Source: Verrucomicrobiota bacterium
Lineage (GTDB): Bacteria; Verrucomicrobiota; Verrucomicrobiia; Opitutales; Opitutaceae
NCBI GenBank assembly: GCA_023430565.1
Contig: JAEZAD010000020.1
Location: forward strand, 1-44,608
Reading direction: 5' to 3'
DNA: 44,608 bases
This document shows, piece by piece, positions 15,366 through 24,175 of this stretch. The position numbers and the translations under genes are program-made. A model generated the notes under the pieces. It did no database searches. It saw only the letters and a program-made list of their open reading frames with translations, and was not told the DNA's origin. The stretch's first letter is position 1; each line of letters starts with the position of its first letter.

Positions 15366-17015
15366 CTAGCGTTTTCCTTTCTTCTCCGCGCGCGCAGGTT
15401 GCGCCGCCGGCTTTGCCCCGCCTTTCTTGTTCTTGATCGCCGCCGCGATGAACGCCGCAAACAGCGGATGCGCCTTGTTCGGCTTCGACTGGAACTCCGG
15501 GTGAAACTGCACCGCCAGAAACCAAGGATGATCCTTCAGCTCGACGATCTCCACGAGATTCCGGCGCGGGTTGATCCCGCTGATCGTCATCCCGCCGCGC
15601 TTCAGTTGGTCGACATACGCATTGTTCACCTCATAGCGATGCCGGTGCCGCTCGCGAATGCTCTCCGCGCCATACGCCTTCCCCGCCTTCGTGCCGGGTG
15701 TCAGCGCGCACTCGTAGCTGCCAAGCCGCATCGTCGCGCCCTTGTCGATGACCTTCTTCTGCTCCTCCATCATGTTGATCACCGGATGCGGCGGGCTCGC
15801 CTCGAACTCCGTGCTGTTCGCACCCTCGAGCTTCAGCACATTGCGCGAAAATTCGATCACTGCGATCTGCAGTCCCAGACACAGCCCGTAATACGGCACC
15901 TTGTTCTCGCGCGCATATTTCGCCGCGGCGATTTTTCCCTCCGTGCCGCGATCGCCGAAACCGCCCGGCACCAGAATTCCATCGAGCCCCTTCAACACCG
16001 TCAGCCCGCCCTTCTTCTCCAGATCCTCCGCGTCGATCCGCACCACGTTCACCCGGCAATTGTTCGCGATGCCCGCATGCGTGATCGATTCGTAAACCGA
16101 TTTATACGCGTCCTGCAGTTCGATGTATTTCCCCACCACGCCGATCTTCACCTCGTGCGCAGGATTCAGGATGCGCTTCACGATCTGATCCCAGATGTTC
16201 TTCTCCGGCGGCGGCTGCTTCAGTCCGAAAAGATCCATCACGAGTTGATCCATCCCTTCCTTCTTCAACGCCAGCGGCAGCTCGTAGATCGAGTTCGCCA
16301 CGTCCGCACACTCGATCACCGCCTTCACCGGCACGTTGCAAAACATCGAGATCTTGTCCCGCAGCCCCGCGTCGAGCGGGTGATCCGTGCGACACACCAG
16401 GATGTGCGGCTGAATGCCGATCTCGCGCAGCTTCGCCACCGATTGCTGCGTCGGCTTCGTCTTCAACTCCCCCGCCGCCTGCAAAAACGGCACCAGCGTC
16501 ACATGAATGAAAATCGCGTCCTGCGGCCCCACCTCGAGCGCGAACTGCCGCATCGCCTCCAGGAACGGCAGCCCCTCGATGTCGCCCGTCGTTCCGCCGA
16601 TCTCCGTGATCAACACGTCCACGTCCTTCGCCGCCGAATAAATCCGCTCCTTGATCTCGTTCGTCACGTGCGGAATCACCTGCACCGTCTTCCCGAGATA
16701 ATCCCCGCGCCGTTCCTTCTGGATCACGCTCTCGTAAACCTGCCCCGAACTCAGCGAGTTCATCCGCGACAGCTTGCCGCTCGTGAACCGCTCGTAATGC
16801 CCCAGATCAAGATCCGTCTCCGCGCCATCCTCCAGCACATACACCTCGCCGTGCTGAAACGGGCTCATCGTGCCCGGGTCGACGTTGAGATAAGGATCGA
16901 ATTTCTGGATACGCACGGTCAGCCCGCGCAGCTCCAGCAGCGCCCCCAACGACGCCGCTGTCAGTCCTTTGCCCAGCGACGAAACCACTCCGCCCGTCAC
17001 GAAGATGTATTTCAT
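15366..17015 (-). CDS. pyrG: CTP synthase PyrG
   Basis: This is a 549-residue two-domain enzyme making CTP from UTP, ATP and glutamine. The N-terminal synthetase domain opens with MKYIFVTGGVVSSLGKGLTA and has KFDPYLNVDPGTMSPFQHGE and EIGGTTGDIE. The C-terminal class I glutamine amidotransferase domain has the nucleophile Cys379 in PYYGLCLGLQ, the oxyanion region VPGGFGDRG and the catalytic His-x-Glu in VQFHPEFQSKP. The length matches the family, apart from a short basic tail (ARAEKKGKR). It probably leads a transcript that continues into kdsA. The UTP-derived CTP feeds the CMP-KDO pathway, a plausible reason for the pairing with kdsA. Confidence 0.97.
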   Translation of the reverse strand: MKYIFVTGGVVSSLGKGLTAASLGALLELRGLTVRIQKFDPYLNVDPGTMSPFQHGEVYVLEDGAETDLDLGHYERFTSGKLSRMNSLSSGQVYESVIQKERRGDYLGKTVQVIPHVTNEIKERIYSAAKDVDVLITEIGGTTGDIEGLPFLEAMRQFALEVGPQDAIFIHVTLVPFLQAAGELKTKPTQQSVAKLREIGIQPHILVCRTDHPLDAGLRDKISMFCNVPVKAVIECADVANSIYELPLALKKEGMDQLVMDLFGLKQPPPEKNIWDQIVKRILNPAHEVKIGVVGKYIELQDAYKSVYESITHAGIANNCRVNVVRIDAEDLEKKGGLTVLKGLDGILVPGGFGDRGTEGKIAAAKYARENKVPYYGLCLGLQIAVIEFSRNVLKLEGANSTEFEASPPHPVINMMEEQKKVIDKGATMRLGSYECALTPGTKAGKAYGAESIRERHRHRYEVNNAYVDQLKRGGMTISGINPRRNLVEIVELKDHPWFLAVQFHPEFQSKPNKAHPLFAAFIAAAIKNKKGGAKPAAQPARAEKKGKR

Positions 17016-17116
17016 CGGTGAGGGTTAAACGCCGCGCCGATTCGCTGACAAGAAAAGACTAGGCGCAACTGCCCGCCGCAGCCCGCCACCCCGCTCGCGC
17101 TCTACGCTTTCGCCCT

Positions 17117-17317
17117 TCAATTGAAAACCAACCACACCGTCGTCGCCACCCCGCCCACCAGCACAAGCACCATCAGAAAATAGAGGCTCCACTTCAGCAG
17201 CTTCGCCACCAGCCAGATCGCCACCGCCGCCACCACCGTCAGACACGCCGCCACCAGCCACTCGGGATACCCCGCCAGCGACTCCAACAACGGACTCGGC
17301 GAATTCTGCACCGGCAT
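17117..17317 (-). CDS. small two-pass membrane protein, hypothetical
   Basis: This is a 66-residue protein with two hydrophobic segments, about 18-40 (YPEWLVAACLTVVAAVAIWL) and 43-64 (WSLYFLMVLVLVGGVATTVW). The ATG at 17317 (MPVQNSPSPLLESL) is chosen over an in-frame start ten codons upstream that would add basic residues. No family is recognised. It lies 101 bases upstream of pyrG on the same strand and is divergent from the gene at 17476. Confidence 0.55.
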   Translation of the reverse strand: MPVQNSPSPLLESLAGYPEWLVAACLTVVAAVAIWLVAKLLKWSLYFLMVLVLVGGVATTVWLVFN

Positions 17318-17475
17318 TCGCCCGTTAAGCCGCGCCGACCGCGCCACTCCAAGCCCAAATCGGACTCCTCGCAGGCCAAGGGCAGCAAGTCGATGGAGCT
17401 TTCATCCCTTCCTGAGCACCCCCGCCCCGAAAATGATTTGCCCCACCCTCCCCTCGCCGCCCCACTCCCCTCCAA

Positions 17476-17859
17476 ATGAATTCCAAGCCTCAGCTCCTCG
17501 CGTGGGTCACCTGCGACGGCGTTCACATCGACCCCGGCTCCGGCAAGCACACCCTCCTCGGCGTCTTCTGCAACATCGGCGCCCGCCAGTTCCCCGTCAC
17601 GCACCCGTTCATGGTGTGGTTTCTCACCATCACCGACTGCAGCGCCGGCGAGCACAAGATCCGCATCTCCATCGGCCTCGACCCCACCCGCCCCCAACAA
17701 CTCCTCGAGCGCCCGTTCGAAGCCAAAAATCCCCTCCAGCGGATCAATCTCATCAACGAAATCCGCAACCTCACCTTCCCGCAGCCCGGCGACTACAGCA
17801 TCCTGATCGAAATCGACGACGAAACTCTCCTCGTCACCAACCTCACCGTCACCTCCTGA
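17476..17859 (+). CDS. DUF6941-like hypothetical protein
   Basis: This is a 127-residue soluble protein with no signal peptide. The opening PQLLAWVTCDGVHIDPGSGK followed by HTLLGVFCNI is characteristic of DUF6941-type proteins: a hydrophobic strand, 'CD' and 'D..SGKH.L.GVF'. The rest alternates short beta strands (FMVWFLTITDCSAGEHKIRI, FPQPGDYSILIEIDDETLLV) and suggests a beta-sandwich. Function is unknown. The assignment rests on remembered family pattern and should be taken as likely. A long inverted repeat begins two bases after its stop codon. Confidence 0.7.
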   Translation: MNSKPQLLAWVTCDGVHIDPGSGKHTLLGVFCNIGARQFPVTHPFMVWFLTITDCSAGEHKIRISIGLDPTRPQQLLERPFEAKNPLQRINLINEIRNLTFPQPGDYSILIEIDDETLLVTNLTVTS

Positions 17860-17860
17860 A

Positions 17861-17966
17861 GAAATCCCAAACGCCAAACCTCCCAACGCCCAAACCACCC
17901 GCCACTCGCGCCGTCGGCATTCATTGAGATTTCTTTGGCGTTTGGACCTTTGGCGTTTGGGATTTC
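17861..17966. repeat. 18-base perfect inverted repeat with internal direct repeats
   Basis: GAAATCCCAAACGCCAAA (17861-17878) is the exact reverse complement of 17949-17966. The right arm also has a direct duplicate: TTTGGCGTTTGG at 17934-17945 and again at 17949-17960. The left arm shows a matching degenerate duplicate (AACGCCCAAACC at 17885-17896). In RNA it would fold into a long hairpin between the DUF6941-like gene and the PfkB kinase gene. It could be a dispersed repeat or a terminator-like barrier. Confidence 0.75.
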
Positions 17967-18002
17967 CCCCGTCCCCTCTTCCTCTTCTTCCGCTTCAACT
18001 CT

Positions 18003-19004
18003 ATGCCCAACATTGACCTCCTCGGCGTCGGTTCGCCGATCATGGATCTCCTCGCTCCCGTGCCCGACTCCTTCCTCGCCCACGCCGGCGGCGAAAAAGG
18101 CGGCATGGTCCTCGTCGATCACGACGAGATGCATCGCATCCTTTCGAAACTCGAAATCTCCCCCGCCACCTCCACCGGCGGCTCCGCCGCCAACGCCACC
18201 TTCAACGCCACTCGCCTCGGCCTCCGCACCGCGTTTCTCGGCAAACTCGGCAACGACGCCCTCGCCGACGCCTACCGCCACGCCTTCACCGCCGCCGGCG
18301 TCGACGCCTCCCGTTTCAAACGCGCCGAACTCCCCAACGCCCGCTCGCTCATCCTCGTCACGCCCGACGCCCAGCGCACCATGCGCACCTGCCTGAGCGC
18401 CGCCATGACGCTCTCGCCCGCCGAAATCTCCCCCGCCGATTTCGCCGGCGTTCGTCACGCCCACATCGAAGGCTACCTCATCTTCAACCAGGCCCTCATC
18501 GACCACGTCCTCACCTGCGCCCGCGCCGCCGGCTGCACGGTCAGCATGGACCTCGCCTCGTTCGAAGTCATCAACGCCACGCGCGACTGGATTTTCTCCC
18601 AGCTCCACAAAGGCATCGACGTCGTCTTCGCCAACGAAGACGAAATTCGCGCCCTCTATCAGGACAACACCTCCGACTACGCCACGCTCGCCCAGCGTCT
18701 CGCGAGCACCGGCGTCCTCGCCGCCGTGAAAATGGGCAAGGACGGCGCCTGGCTCGCACAGGACAACACGCTCCATCGCGTCGAACCCGTCGTTGTGTCC
18801 GACGTGATCGACACCAACGGCGCCGGCGACTCCTGGGCCGCTGGCTTCCTCTACGGCTATCTCCGCGACTGGCCGCTCGCCAAGTGCGGCGAACTCGCCT
18901 CGCACATCGGCGCCGAAACCGTCCGCCACCTCGGCCCGATCATCCCGTCGTCCGCCTGGCCCGCCTTCCACGCCCGCGCCCAGTCCCTCGCTCCGATCAA
19001 ATAA
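18003..19004 (+). CDS. PfkB-family carbohydrate/adenosine kinase
   Basis: This is a 333-residue ribokinase-fold enzyme. It opens with DLLGVGSPIMDLLAPV, has the substrate-side Gly-rich motif STGGSAANATFNATRLG, FLGKLGNDALADAY, the second-half signature AAVKMGKDGAWLA, and the C-terminal PfkB signature DTNGAGDSWAAGFLYGYL with the catalytic Asp of GAGD. The layout (no 'lid' deletion, TGGSAAN) is closest to adenosine-kinase-like members. The phosphorylated substrate cannot be fixed from sequence; adenosine or a sugar is possible. It is preceded by the long hairpin repeat and followed by a 398-base spacer. Confidence 0.88.
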   Translation: MPNIDLLGVGSPIMDLLAPVPDSFLAHAGGEKGGMVLVDHDEMHRILSKLEISPATSTGGSAANATFNATRLGLRTAFLGKLGNDALADAYRHAFTAAGVDASRFKRAELPNARSLILVTPDAQRTMRTCLSAAMTLSPAEISPADFAGVRHAHIEGYLIFNQALIDHVLTCARAAGCTVSMDLASFEVINATRDWIFSQLHKGIDVVFANEDEIRALYQDNTSDYATLAQRLASTGVLAAVKMGKDGAWLAQDNTLHRVEPVVVSDVIDTNGAGDSWAAGFLYGYLRDWPLAKCGELASHIGAETVRHLGPIIPSSAWPAFHARAQSLAPIK

Positions 19005-19083
19005 AGAGTCCGAGATCGATTCAGGTCGGAGGTAGCCGCGTTCCCTTGAAGCACCGCTCCGCCGCGTCAGCACAGCTACCGTT

Positions 19084-19102
19084 GGCGGCGTGAAGCGCCG
19101 CC
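19084..19102 (+). terminator. GC-rich hairpin after the PfkB kinase gene
   Basis: GGCGGCG (19084-19090) pairs with CGCCGCC (19096-19102) across a 5-nt loop, 80 bases after the stop codon. No T-run follows, so termination would be weak or Rho-assisted. Confidence 0.3.
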
Positions 19103-19133
19103 GGTCCGGAAAACGCCTCCAAAATCTCTTCTG

Positions 19134-19224
19134 TCATTCGAGCGCTGCGAAGAATCCAGTGAACGCTTCGCCGTTGCCGCCCGCGCGTTAGCACCAAATC
19201 GGTTCTTCGCTGCGCTCCGAATGA
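19134..19224. repeat. inverted pair of the TCATTC...GAAGAATCC element
   Basis: A diverged copy at 19134-19158 (plus) faces another at 19201-19224 (minus), leaving 42 bases between. The two arms would form a stem of about 20 bp with few mismatches. Elsewhere in the window the same element occurs only as single copies (15315, 31352, 35770), so this is the only head-to-head arrangement here. Confidence 0.7.
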
Positions 19225-19364
19225 CCGCGGCCAGGTTGGAGTCATTCCCCGGCCTGCCAGCCTCGCTTCGCTCAGCACCACGCGGTGCGGACGATGCCAA
19301 TCATCTACCAAGACCGCGCCCGTTCCCCGCGCCGCGCATGCCATGCACATCAAACTTCACCAGA

Positions 19365-19393
19365 CTTGACCTCTTTACTCTGCTGGGCAGAGT
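19365..19393 (+). promoter_or_regulatory. promoter with overlapping perfect operator palindrome
   Basis: TTGACC at 19366-19371 resembles a -35 box. ACTCTGC (19377-19383) and GCAGAGT (19387-19393) form a perfect 7-3-7 palindrome ending 9 bases before the ATG at 19403. The palindrome fills the -35 to -10 space, so a bound repressor would block the promoter, and the transcript would have almost no leader. The winged-helix regulator encoded second in this cluster is the obvious candidate ligand. Confidence 0.6.
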
Positions 19394-19402
19394 CCTCTGC
19401 CG

Positions 19403-19966
19403 ATGCAAATATCGAAAGACGAGGCGTCGGCCGCGCTCGCCTCCGTCCGGCATGCGCAGGCGAGCGCGCGATCCGCGTTTCGGGCTCACCGCGGTCACTA
19501 CCATCTCTGGCTCTGGGGGCTCGTTTGGATCGCCATGGCGCTCCTCGCCCACATCCGGGGTATCGCGGGGGTTCGCCTGTTTCCGTGGATCGCTCTCGGC
19601 GGGTCGATCGGTTCCGTTGCCATCGGCGTCCTTCAACACTGTCAGGTGCGCACCCCCATAGACCCGCGTTTCATCCGCGTTCTCGTCGCACTCGTCGGCT
19701 TCGCGCTTCTCCCGCCATTCGTCTTCGCCGGTCACCTCGCCCAACCCGAGCGTCTGTTCACCTACACCGTGCTCGTCGTCGCGCAATGCTACGTCGTCGC
19801 CGGATTGTGGTTCGACACCTACTTGACGTGGTGCGGCATCCTCCTCGCGGCCCTCGTCCTCGCCGGCCTCTTTCTCTTCCCCGCCATCTTCTGGCTCTGG
19901 TTCGCCGTATGCTGCGGCGGCACGCTGCTCGGCACCGGTTTCTACATCCGCTACTTCTGGCGCTAA
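19403..19966 (+). CDS. polytopic membrane protein, first gene of ABC cluster
   Basis: This is a 187-residue protein. After a helical charged N-terminus (MQISKDEASAALASVRHAQA) there are five or six hydrophobic segments, including LWLWGLVWIAMALLAH, FPWIALGGSIGSVAIGVL, VLVALVGFALLPPFVFAG and a long C-terminal hydrophobic pair. No family is recognised. It is followed after 7 bases by a winged-helix regulator and then an ABC ATPase and permease, so it is probably part of one operon. It may be a sensor or accessory subunit; nothing in its sequence decides this. Confidence 0.75.
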   Translation: MQISKDEASAALASVRHAQASARSAFRAHRGHYHLWLWGLVWIAMALLAHIRGIAGVRLFPWIALGGSIGSVAIGVLQHCQVRTPIDPRFIRVLVALVGFALLPPFVFAGHLAQPERLFTYTVLVVAQCYVVAGLWFDTYLTWCGILLAALVLAGLFLFPAIFWLWFAVCCGGTLLGTGFYIRYFWR

Positions 19967-19973
19967 CCTCGCG

Positions 19974-20267
19974 ATGCCCGAGCTCGACCCCGTCATCCAC
20001 CAACCGGCCCGCCTCCAAATCATGGCCGCGCTCTGTCATCTCGCCGCCCGCGAACAGGTGGATTTCTCGTTCCTGAAAACGAAGCTCGGGCTCACCGACG
20101 GCAACCTCGGCGCTCACCTCCTCACGCTCGAGGAAAACCGCTACATCTCCGTCGAAAAAACCTTCGTCGCCCGTCGCCCCAAAACCTTCGTCGCCGCCAC
20201 CTCCACCGGCCGCAAGGCCTTCGCGAGCCACGTCGCCGCCCTCCAAAACATCCTCGGCTCTTCCTGA
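19974..20267 (+). CDS. winged-helix transcriptional regulator (HTH_34-like)
   Basis: This is a 97-residue DNA-binding protein. Residues 8-80 fit the compact winged helix of the MarR/ArsR-related HTH_34 type: HQPARLQIMAALCHLAAREQ, VDFSFLKTKLGLTDGNLGAH, LLTLEENRYISVEK, then a basic wing and TSTGRKAFASHVAALQNIL. There is no ligand-binding domain. Such proteins often sit beside ABC or membrane-protein genes and repress them. The ACTCTGC/GCAGAGT palindrome before 19403 is the natural candidate site. It starts 7 bases after the membrane-protein stop and ends 19 bases before the ABC ATPase. Confidence 0.85.
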   Translation: MPELDPVIHQPARLQIMAALCHLAAREQVDFSFLKTKLGLTDGNLGAHLLTLEENRYISVEKTFVARRPKTFVAATSTGRKAFASHVAALQNILGSS

Positions 20268-20286
20268 CACCACGCTCGCCCGCCCC

Positions 20287-21207
<921 letters not shown>

Positions 21208-21232
21208 ACCCCCTCCTCAACCTTCGCCCGTC

Positions 21233-22567
21233 ATGTCGCCCACACTCGTTCTCCTCCGAAAAAATCTGCTCATGTTCAGGCGCTCCAAAGCTGCCGTCAT
21301 CGTCACCTTCCTCGTCCCGATCGTCCTCGTCGCGCTCTTCGGTCACGTCTTCGGTCTTTACCGCCAGGACTCCGGCCCCAGCGGCATCCCCCTCGCCGTC
21401 GTCAACGCCAGCCCCGAGCCCATCGCCCAACAGCTCGTCGCCGCGCTTCGAGCCGAACCCACGTTCCACATCATCTCCACCACTCGGGCCGCCGACGGCT
21501 CCGAGCGCCCGCTCACCGAAGCCGACGCCCGCGCCGCGCTCGAAAACAACGACTACCGCTACGCCCTCGTCATTCCTCCCGACCTCATTCCCGCCTCCGG
21601 CCTCGGCGTGCACCTCCTCTTTCTCACCAATCCGCGCAACGAAATCGAAGCCCAGACCGTCAGCGGCGTCCTCCAAAAAACCATCTTCACCCAGGTCCCG
21701 CAGCTCATCGGGCAGTCGCTCCAAACCAGCGCCCGCCAGCGCATCGGCGCCGCTCCGCTGCAGAACTTCAACCGCTCCATCGCCACCGCCGTCGCCGACG
21801 CCTTCGGCGGCGACGCCACTCAGATCCAGCAGCAGATCGAGCGCGGCACGCTCCTGCCGGGCAGCGGCACCGACTCCGCCACGGGCAGCCCCGACACCGC
21901 CAACCTGCTCGGCCGTATCCTGAATCTCGAGACAGAGCAGGTCGCCGGCAAGGAGGTGAAGAACCCGATGGCCGCCCGCCTCGTCGGCGGCTACGCCATC
22001 ATGTTTCTCCTCTTCGCCGTCAGCGGCTCCGCCACCACGTTCTTCGAGGAGAAAAACACCGGCGTCTTCCAGCGCCTTCTTTCCTCTCCCGTCCGCCCGT
22101 CGCACATCATCTGGGCGCGCTTCTGGTTCGGCGTCATCCTCGGCGTCACGCAGGTCGTCGTGCTCTTCCTCGCCGGAAACTTTCTCTACGATCTCGAAAT
22201 CTTCCAACACGCCATCCCGCTCCTCGCCGTCGCCCTCGCGTCCGCGGCCGCCTGCTCCGCGTTCGGACTTTTCGTCGTCGCCGTCGCCCCCAACGCCGAC
22301 GCCGCCAATCCCATCGCCACGCTGATCGTGCTCTCGATGAGCGCCATCGGCGGCGCCTGGTTCCCCGTCAGCTTCATGCCCGACTACATCCAGTCCTTCA
22401 GCAAACTCACCCTCGTCTACTGGGCCGTCGAAGGCTTCACCGATGTCCTCTGGGCCGCTCGTCCCCTCGCCGCCGTTCTTCCCCACATCGGCATCCTCCT
22501 CGGCATCGCCGCCGGCGTGATGGCGTTCGCGACCTGGCGATTTCGCCGCAATCGGCTGTTCGAATAA
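21233..22567 (+). CDS. ABC-2 type permease with large external domain
   Basis: This is a 444-residue membrane protein. One transmembrane segment lies at about residues 20-42 (AAVIVTFLVPIVLVALFGHV), then a long extracytoplasmic region of about 200 residues, then five or six membrane segments from about residue 245 (AIMFLLFAVSGSATTFFEEK, WARFWFGVILGVTQVVVLFL, ASAAACSAFGLFVVAVAP, ATLIVLSMSAIGGAWFPVSF, GILLGIAAGVMAFATWRF). This is the ABC2_membrane_3/YhgE-like layout of exporters working with DrrA-like ATPases. It is the last gene of the 19403-22567 cluster. Confidence 0.92.
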   Translation: MSPTLVLLRKNLLMFRRSKAAVIVTFLVPIVLVALFGHVFGLYRQDSGPSGIPLAVVNASPEPIAQQLVAALRAEPTFHIISTTRAADGSERPLTEADARAALENNDYRYALVIPPDLIPASGLGVHLLFLTNPRNEIEAQTVSGVLQKTIFTQVPQLIGQSLQTSARQRIGAAPLQNFNRSIATAVADAFGGDATQIQQQIERGTLLPGSGTDSATGSPDTANLLGRILNLETEQVAGKEVKNPMAARLVGGYAIMFLLFAVSGSATTFFEEKNTGVFQRLLSSPVRPSHIIWARFWFGVILGVTQVVVLFLAGNFLYDLEIFQHAIPLLAVALASAAACSAFGLFVVAVAPNADAANPIATLIVLSMSAIGGAWFPVSFMPDYIQSFSKLTLVYWAVEGFTDVLWAARPLAAVLPHIGILLGIAAGVMAFATWRFRRNRLFE

Positions 22568-22689
22568 CCGCCGCCCCCGCGACGCCAAGCCGCAGAACTG
22601 CCGATTTTTTGGCAATCATTGCGCGCCACTTGTCTTTGCGAGCCGTGTGCGTTGCGCCACCCGCCGCCAGGAGCAACCCTGCCGGTGCC

Positions 22690-23268
22690 ATGAACGACCC
22701 CTACCCCAAGGAAAAGAAACTGCCGATCGTCTCGGCCGTCGTCATCGGGAGCCTCGCGGCTGCCCTTCTCGTTGTCGTTTTTGCCTTCCTCAATCGCATG
22801 AACGCCGCCGACGTGCGCCGGATCGAAGTCGAGAGCGAGCTCTCCGTCGCCCGGGCCGAAATCGACCAGCTGCAAACCCAGCTCGCCGACGCCCGCTCCG
22901 CCGCCTCCGCCGCGCAAGCCCAGCTCAACGAAAACAAGGTCGTCGCCACGCGCGTCGAAGCCCAGCTCGCCGAATCGCGCGCCGAGACCGCCCGCGTCCA
23001 ACGACAGTGGGACGAATCCCGCTCCGCCGTCGCGCAGCTCAAGTCCGATCTCGATCAAGCCACCGTCCACGCCCGCGAGATCCGCGCCAAAGCCGACGTC
23101 GCCGAAACCGACCGCGCCAAACTCAACCGCCAGCTCGCCGACGCCAAGGTCGAAGTCCTCCAGGCCCGCCGCGAAACCGAGGAAGCGAAAACCAAACTCG
23201 CCCAAGTGCAGGCCAGGCTCGACACCGCCCAAGCCCAGCTCGACGCCGGGCCGGGCAAGAAGCGCTGA
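22690..23268 (+). CDS. membrane-anchored coiled-coil protein, paralogue A
   Basis: This is a 192-residue protein. A short cytoplasmic start (MNDPYPKEKKLPIVSAV) leads to one membrane segment at about 15-36 (VVIGSLAAALLVVVFAFLN), and the rest is a nearly unbroken predicted coiled coil of Ala, Glu, Gln and Leu heptads (for example QLADARSAASAAQAQLNE). It ends with a basic GPGKKR. The downstream gene at 23447 has the same build and the same MNDP start, so the two are tandem paralogues. The ATG at 22690 is chosen by that comparison. It is closed by a strong terminator. A structural or envelope-spacing role is possible but not shown. Confidence 0.82.
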   Translation: MNDPYPKEKKLPIVSAVVIGSLAAALLVVVFAFLNRMNAADVRRIEVESELSVARAEIDQLQTQLADARSAASAAQAQLNENKVVATRVEAQLAESRAETARVQRQWDESRSAVAQLKSDLDQATVHAREIRAKADVAETDRAKLNRQLADAKVEVLQARRETEEAKTKLAQVQARLDTAQAQLDAGPGKKR

Positions 23269-23306
23269 GCCCTCCACCTCCTCGCGCCCCCACGCCATCA
23301 TCCCGG

Positions 23307-23337
23307 GCGCGCTGCTCCCAGCAGCGCGCTTTTTTTT
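23307..23337 (+). terminator. Rho-independent terminator after coiled-coil gene A
   Basis: GCGCGCTGCT (23307-23316) and AGCAGCGCGC (23320-23329) form a perfect 10-bp stem with a 3-nt loop, followed directly by eight T residues. It lies 39 bases after the stop codon. Confidence 0.95.
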
Positions 23338-23384
23338 CGTCCGTTCGCCCGCCGCGCGAAATGGAACTTCCGTCCGCCTTCCAC

Positions 23385-23430
23385 TTACACGATTGCCGGG
23401 TTTGTCCCTATATCGAGTCGTCCCGATTCG
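23385..23430 (+). promoter_or_regulatory. possible promoter of coiled-coil gene B
   Basis: TTACAC (23385-23390) and TATATC (23409-23414) are spaced by 18 bases, a reasonable sigma-70-like pair in otherwise GC-rich DNA. Just after it, CGAGTCG and CGATTCG (23414-23430) form a near-perfect inverted pair. A separate promoter is needed because a strong terminator stands upstream. The match is suggestive only. Confidence 0.35.
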
Positions 23431-23446
23431 GTGTAGATTCCGCCCC

Positions 23447-24040
23447 ATGAACGACCCCACCCCTTCCCCCCGTTCCAAATCCTCCATCGTTCCCGTTGTC
23501 ATCAGCCTGCTGGTCGCACTGGCCGCGGTTATCTTCGTCGTCGTCCTGTGGGGACGTGTCGGCGAAGCCACCACCCGCGTTTCCGACAGCGAAGCGCAGG
23601 TCGCGCAAGCACAGGCCGAGACCGCCGAGCTCCGCTCGCAACTCGCCGAAGCCCGCAGCGAAGCCGAGACCGCGCAGAAGCAGCTCGATGAAACCCGGGT
23701 CGCTTCCACAAAACTCGAGTCCCAACTCGCCGAAGCCCGGACCAACGCCGCGCAACTCCAGAAACAAATCGAAACGGAAAAGACCAACACCACCCGCATC
23801 CGGTCCCAGCTCGAAAAATCCGAAGCCTACGCGCAGGAAATTCGCACGCAGACCGACGAAGCCCAGACCGTCAACGCCCGCCTCCGCAAGGAAGCCGAAG
23901 ACGCCAAGGCCGCCGTCGCCGAAGCCCAGCGCCAGGTCGACACCGCCAAATCGCAGGCCGCCGATCTTCAGACTCGCCTCCAACAGGCCCAGGCCCAGGT
24001 CGCCGAGCTCCAACAGCAAGGCTCCAAAAAACGCCGCTGA
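23447..24040 (+). CDS. membrane-anchored coiled-coil protein, paralogue B
   Basis: This is a 197-residue protein. A start rich in Pro/Ser (MNDPTPSPRSKSS) is followed by a membrane segment at about 15-36 (VPVVISLLVALAAVIFVVVLW) and then a long coiled coil (QVAQAQAETAELRSQLAEAR, QLDETRVASTKLESQLAEAR and so on) ending in basic SKKRR. It shares length, topology, MNDP start and basic end with the protein at 22690. The coiled-coil words QLAEAR and QLADAR recur in both. It has its own promoter candidate and its own terminator. The second copy may allow hetero-oligomers; function is not known. Confidence 0.82.
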   Translation: MNDPTPSPRSKSSIVPVVISLLVALAAVIFVVVLWGRVGEATTRVSDSEAQVAQAQAETAELRSQLAEARSEAETAQKQLDETRVASTKLESQLAEARTNAAQLQKQIETEKTNTTRIRSQLEKSEAYAQEIRTQTDEAQTVNARLRKEAEDAKAAVAEAQRQVDTAKSQAADLQTRLQQAQAQVAELQQQGSKKRR

Positions 24041-24091
24041 TTCTTCCGCGCCTCGTTCGACGCGCGGTGCCTTCACCGCGCTCATCGCGCC

Positions 24092-24120
24092 AGCGACTCC
24101 TTTCCGGAGTCGCTTTTTTT
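24092..24120 (+). terminator. Rho-independent terminator after coiled-coil gene B
   Basis: AGCGACTCC (24092-24100) and GGAGTCGCT (24106-24114) form a perfect 9-bp stem with a 5-nt loop; the T-run continues to 24120. It isolates the coiled-coil gene from the ABC pair that follows. Confidence 0.95.
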
Positions 24121-24175
24121 GTCCTCGTTTTCCGCCGCTTGCCCACCGCCCCGTTCGCCGTTCACTCACACGCTC

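Larger units (their letters stand above)
19005..19402. other. 398-base non-coding spacer with several repeats
   Basis: No credible gene is seen. From left to right it holds a GGCGGCG/CGCCGCC hairpin (19084-19102), an inverted pair of the TCATTC...GAAGAATCC element (19134-19224), and a TTGACC box with an overlapping operator-like palindrome just before the next start codon. Confidence 0.6.

Noticed and set aside
15342..17021. 559-codon plus-strand frame opposite pyrG
   Set aside because: His/Arg/Leu-rich antisense of a well-defined CTP synthase.
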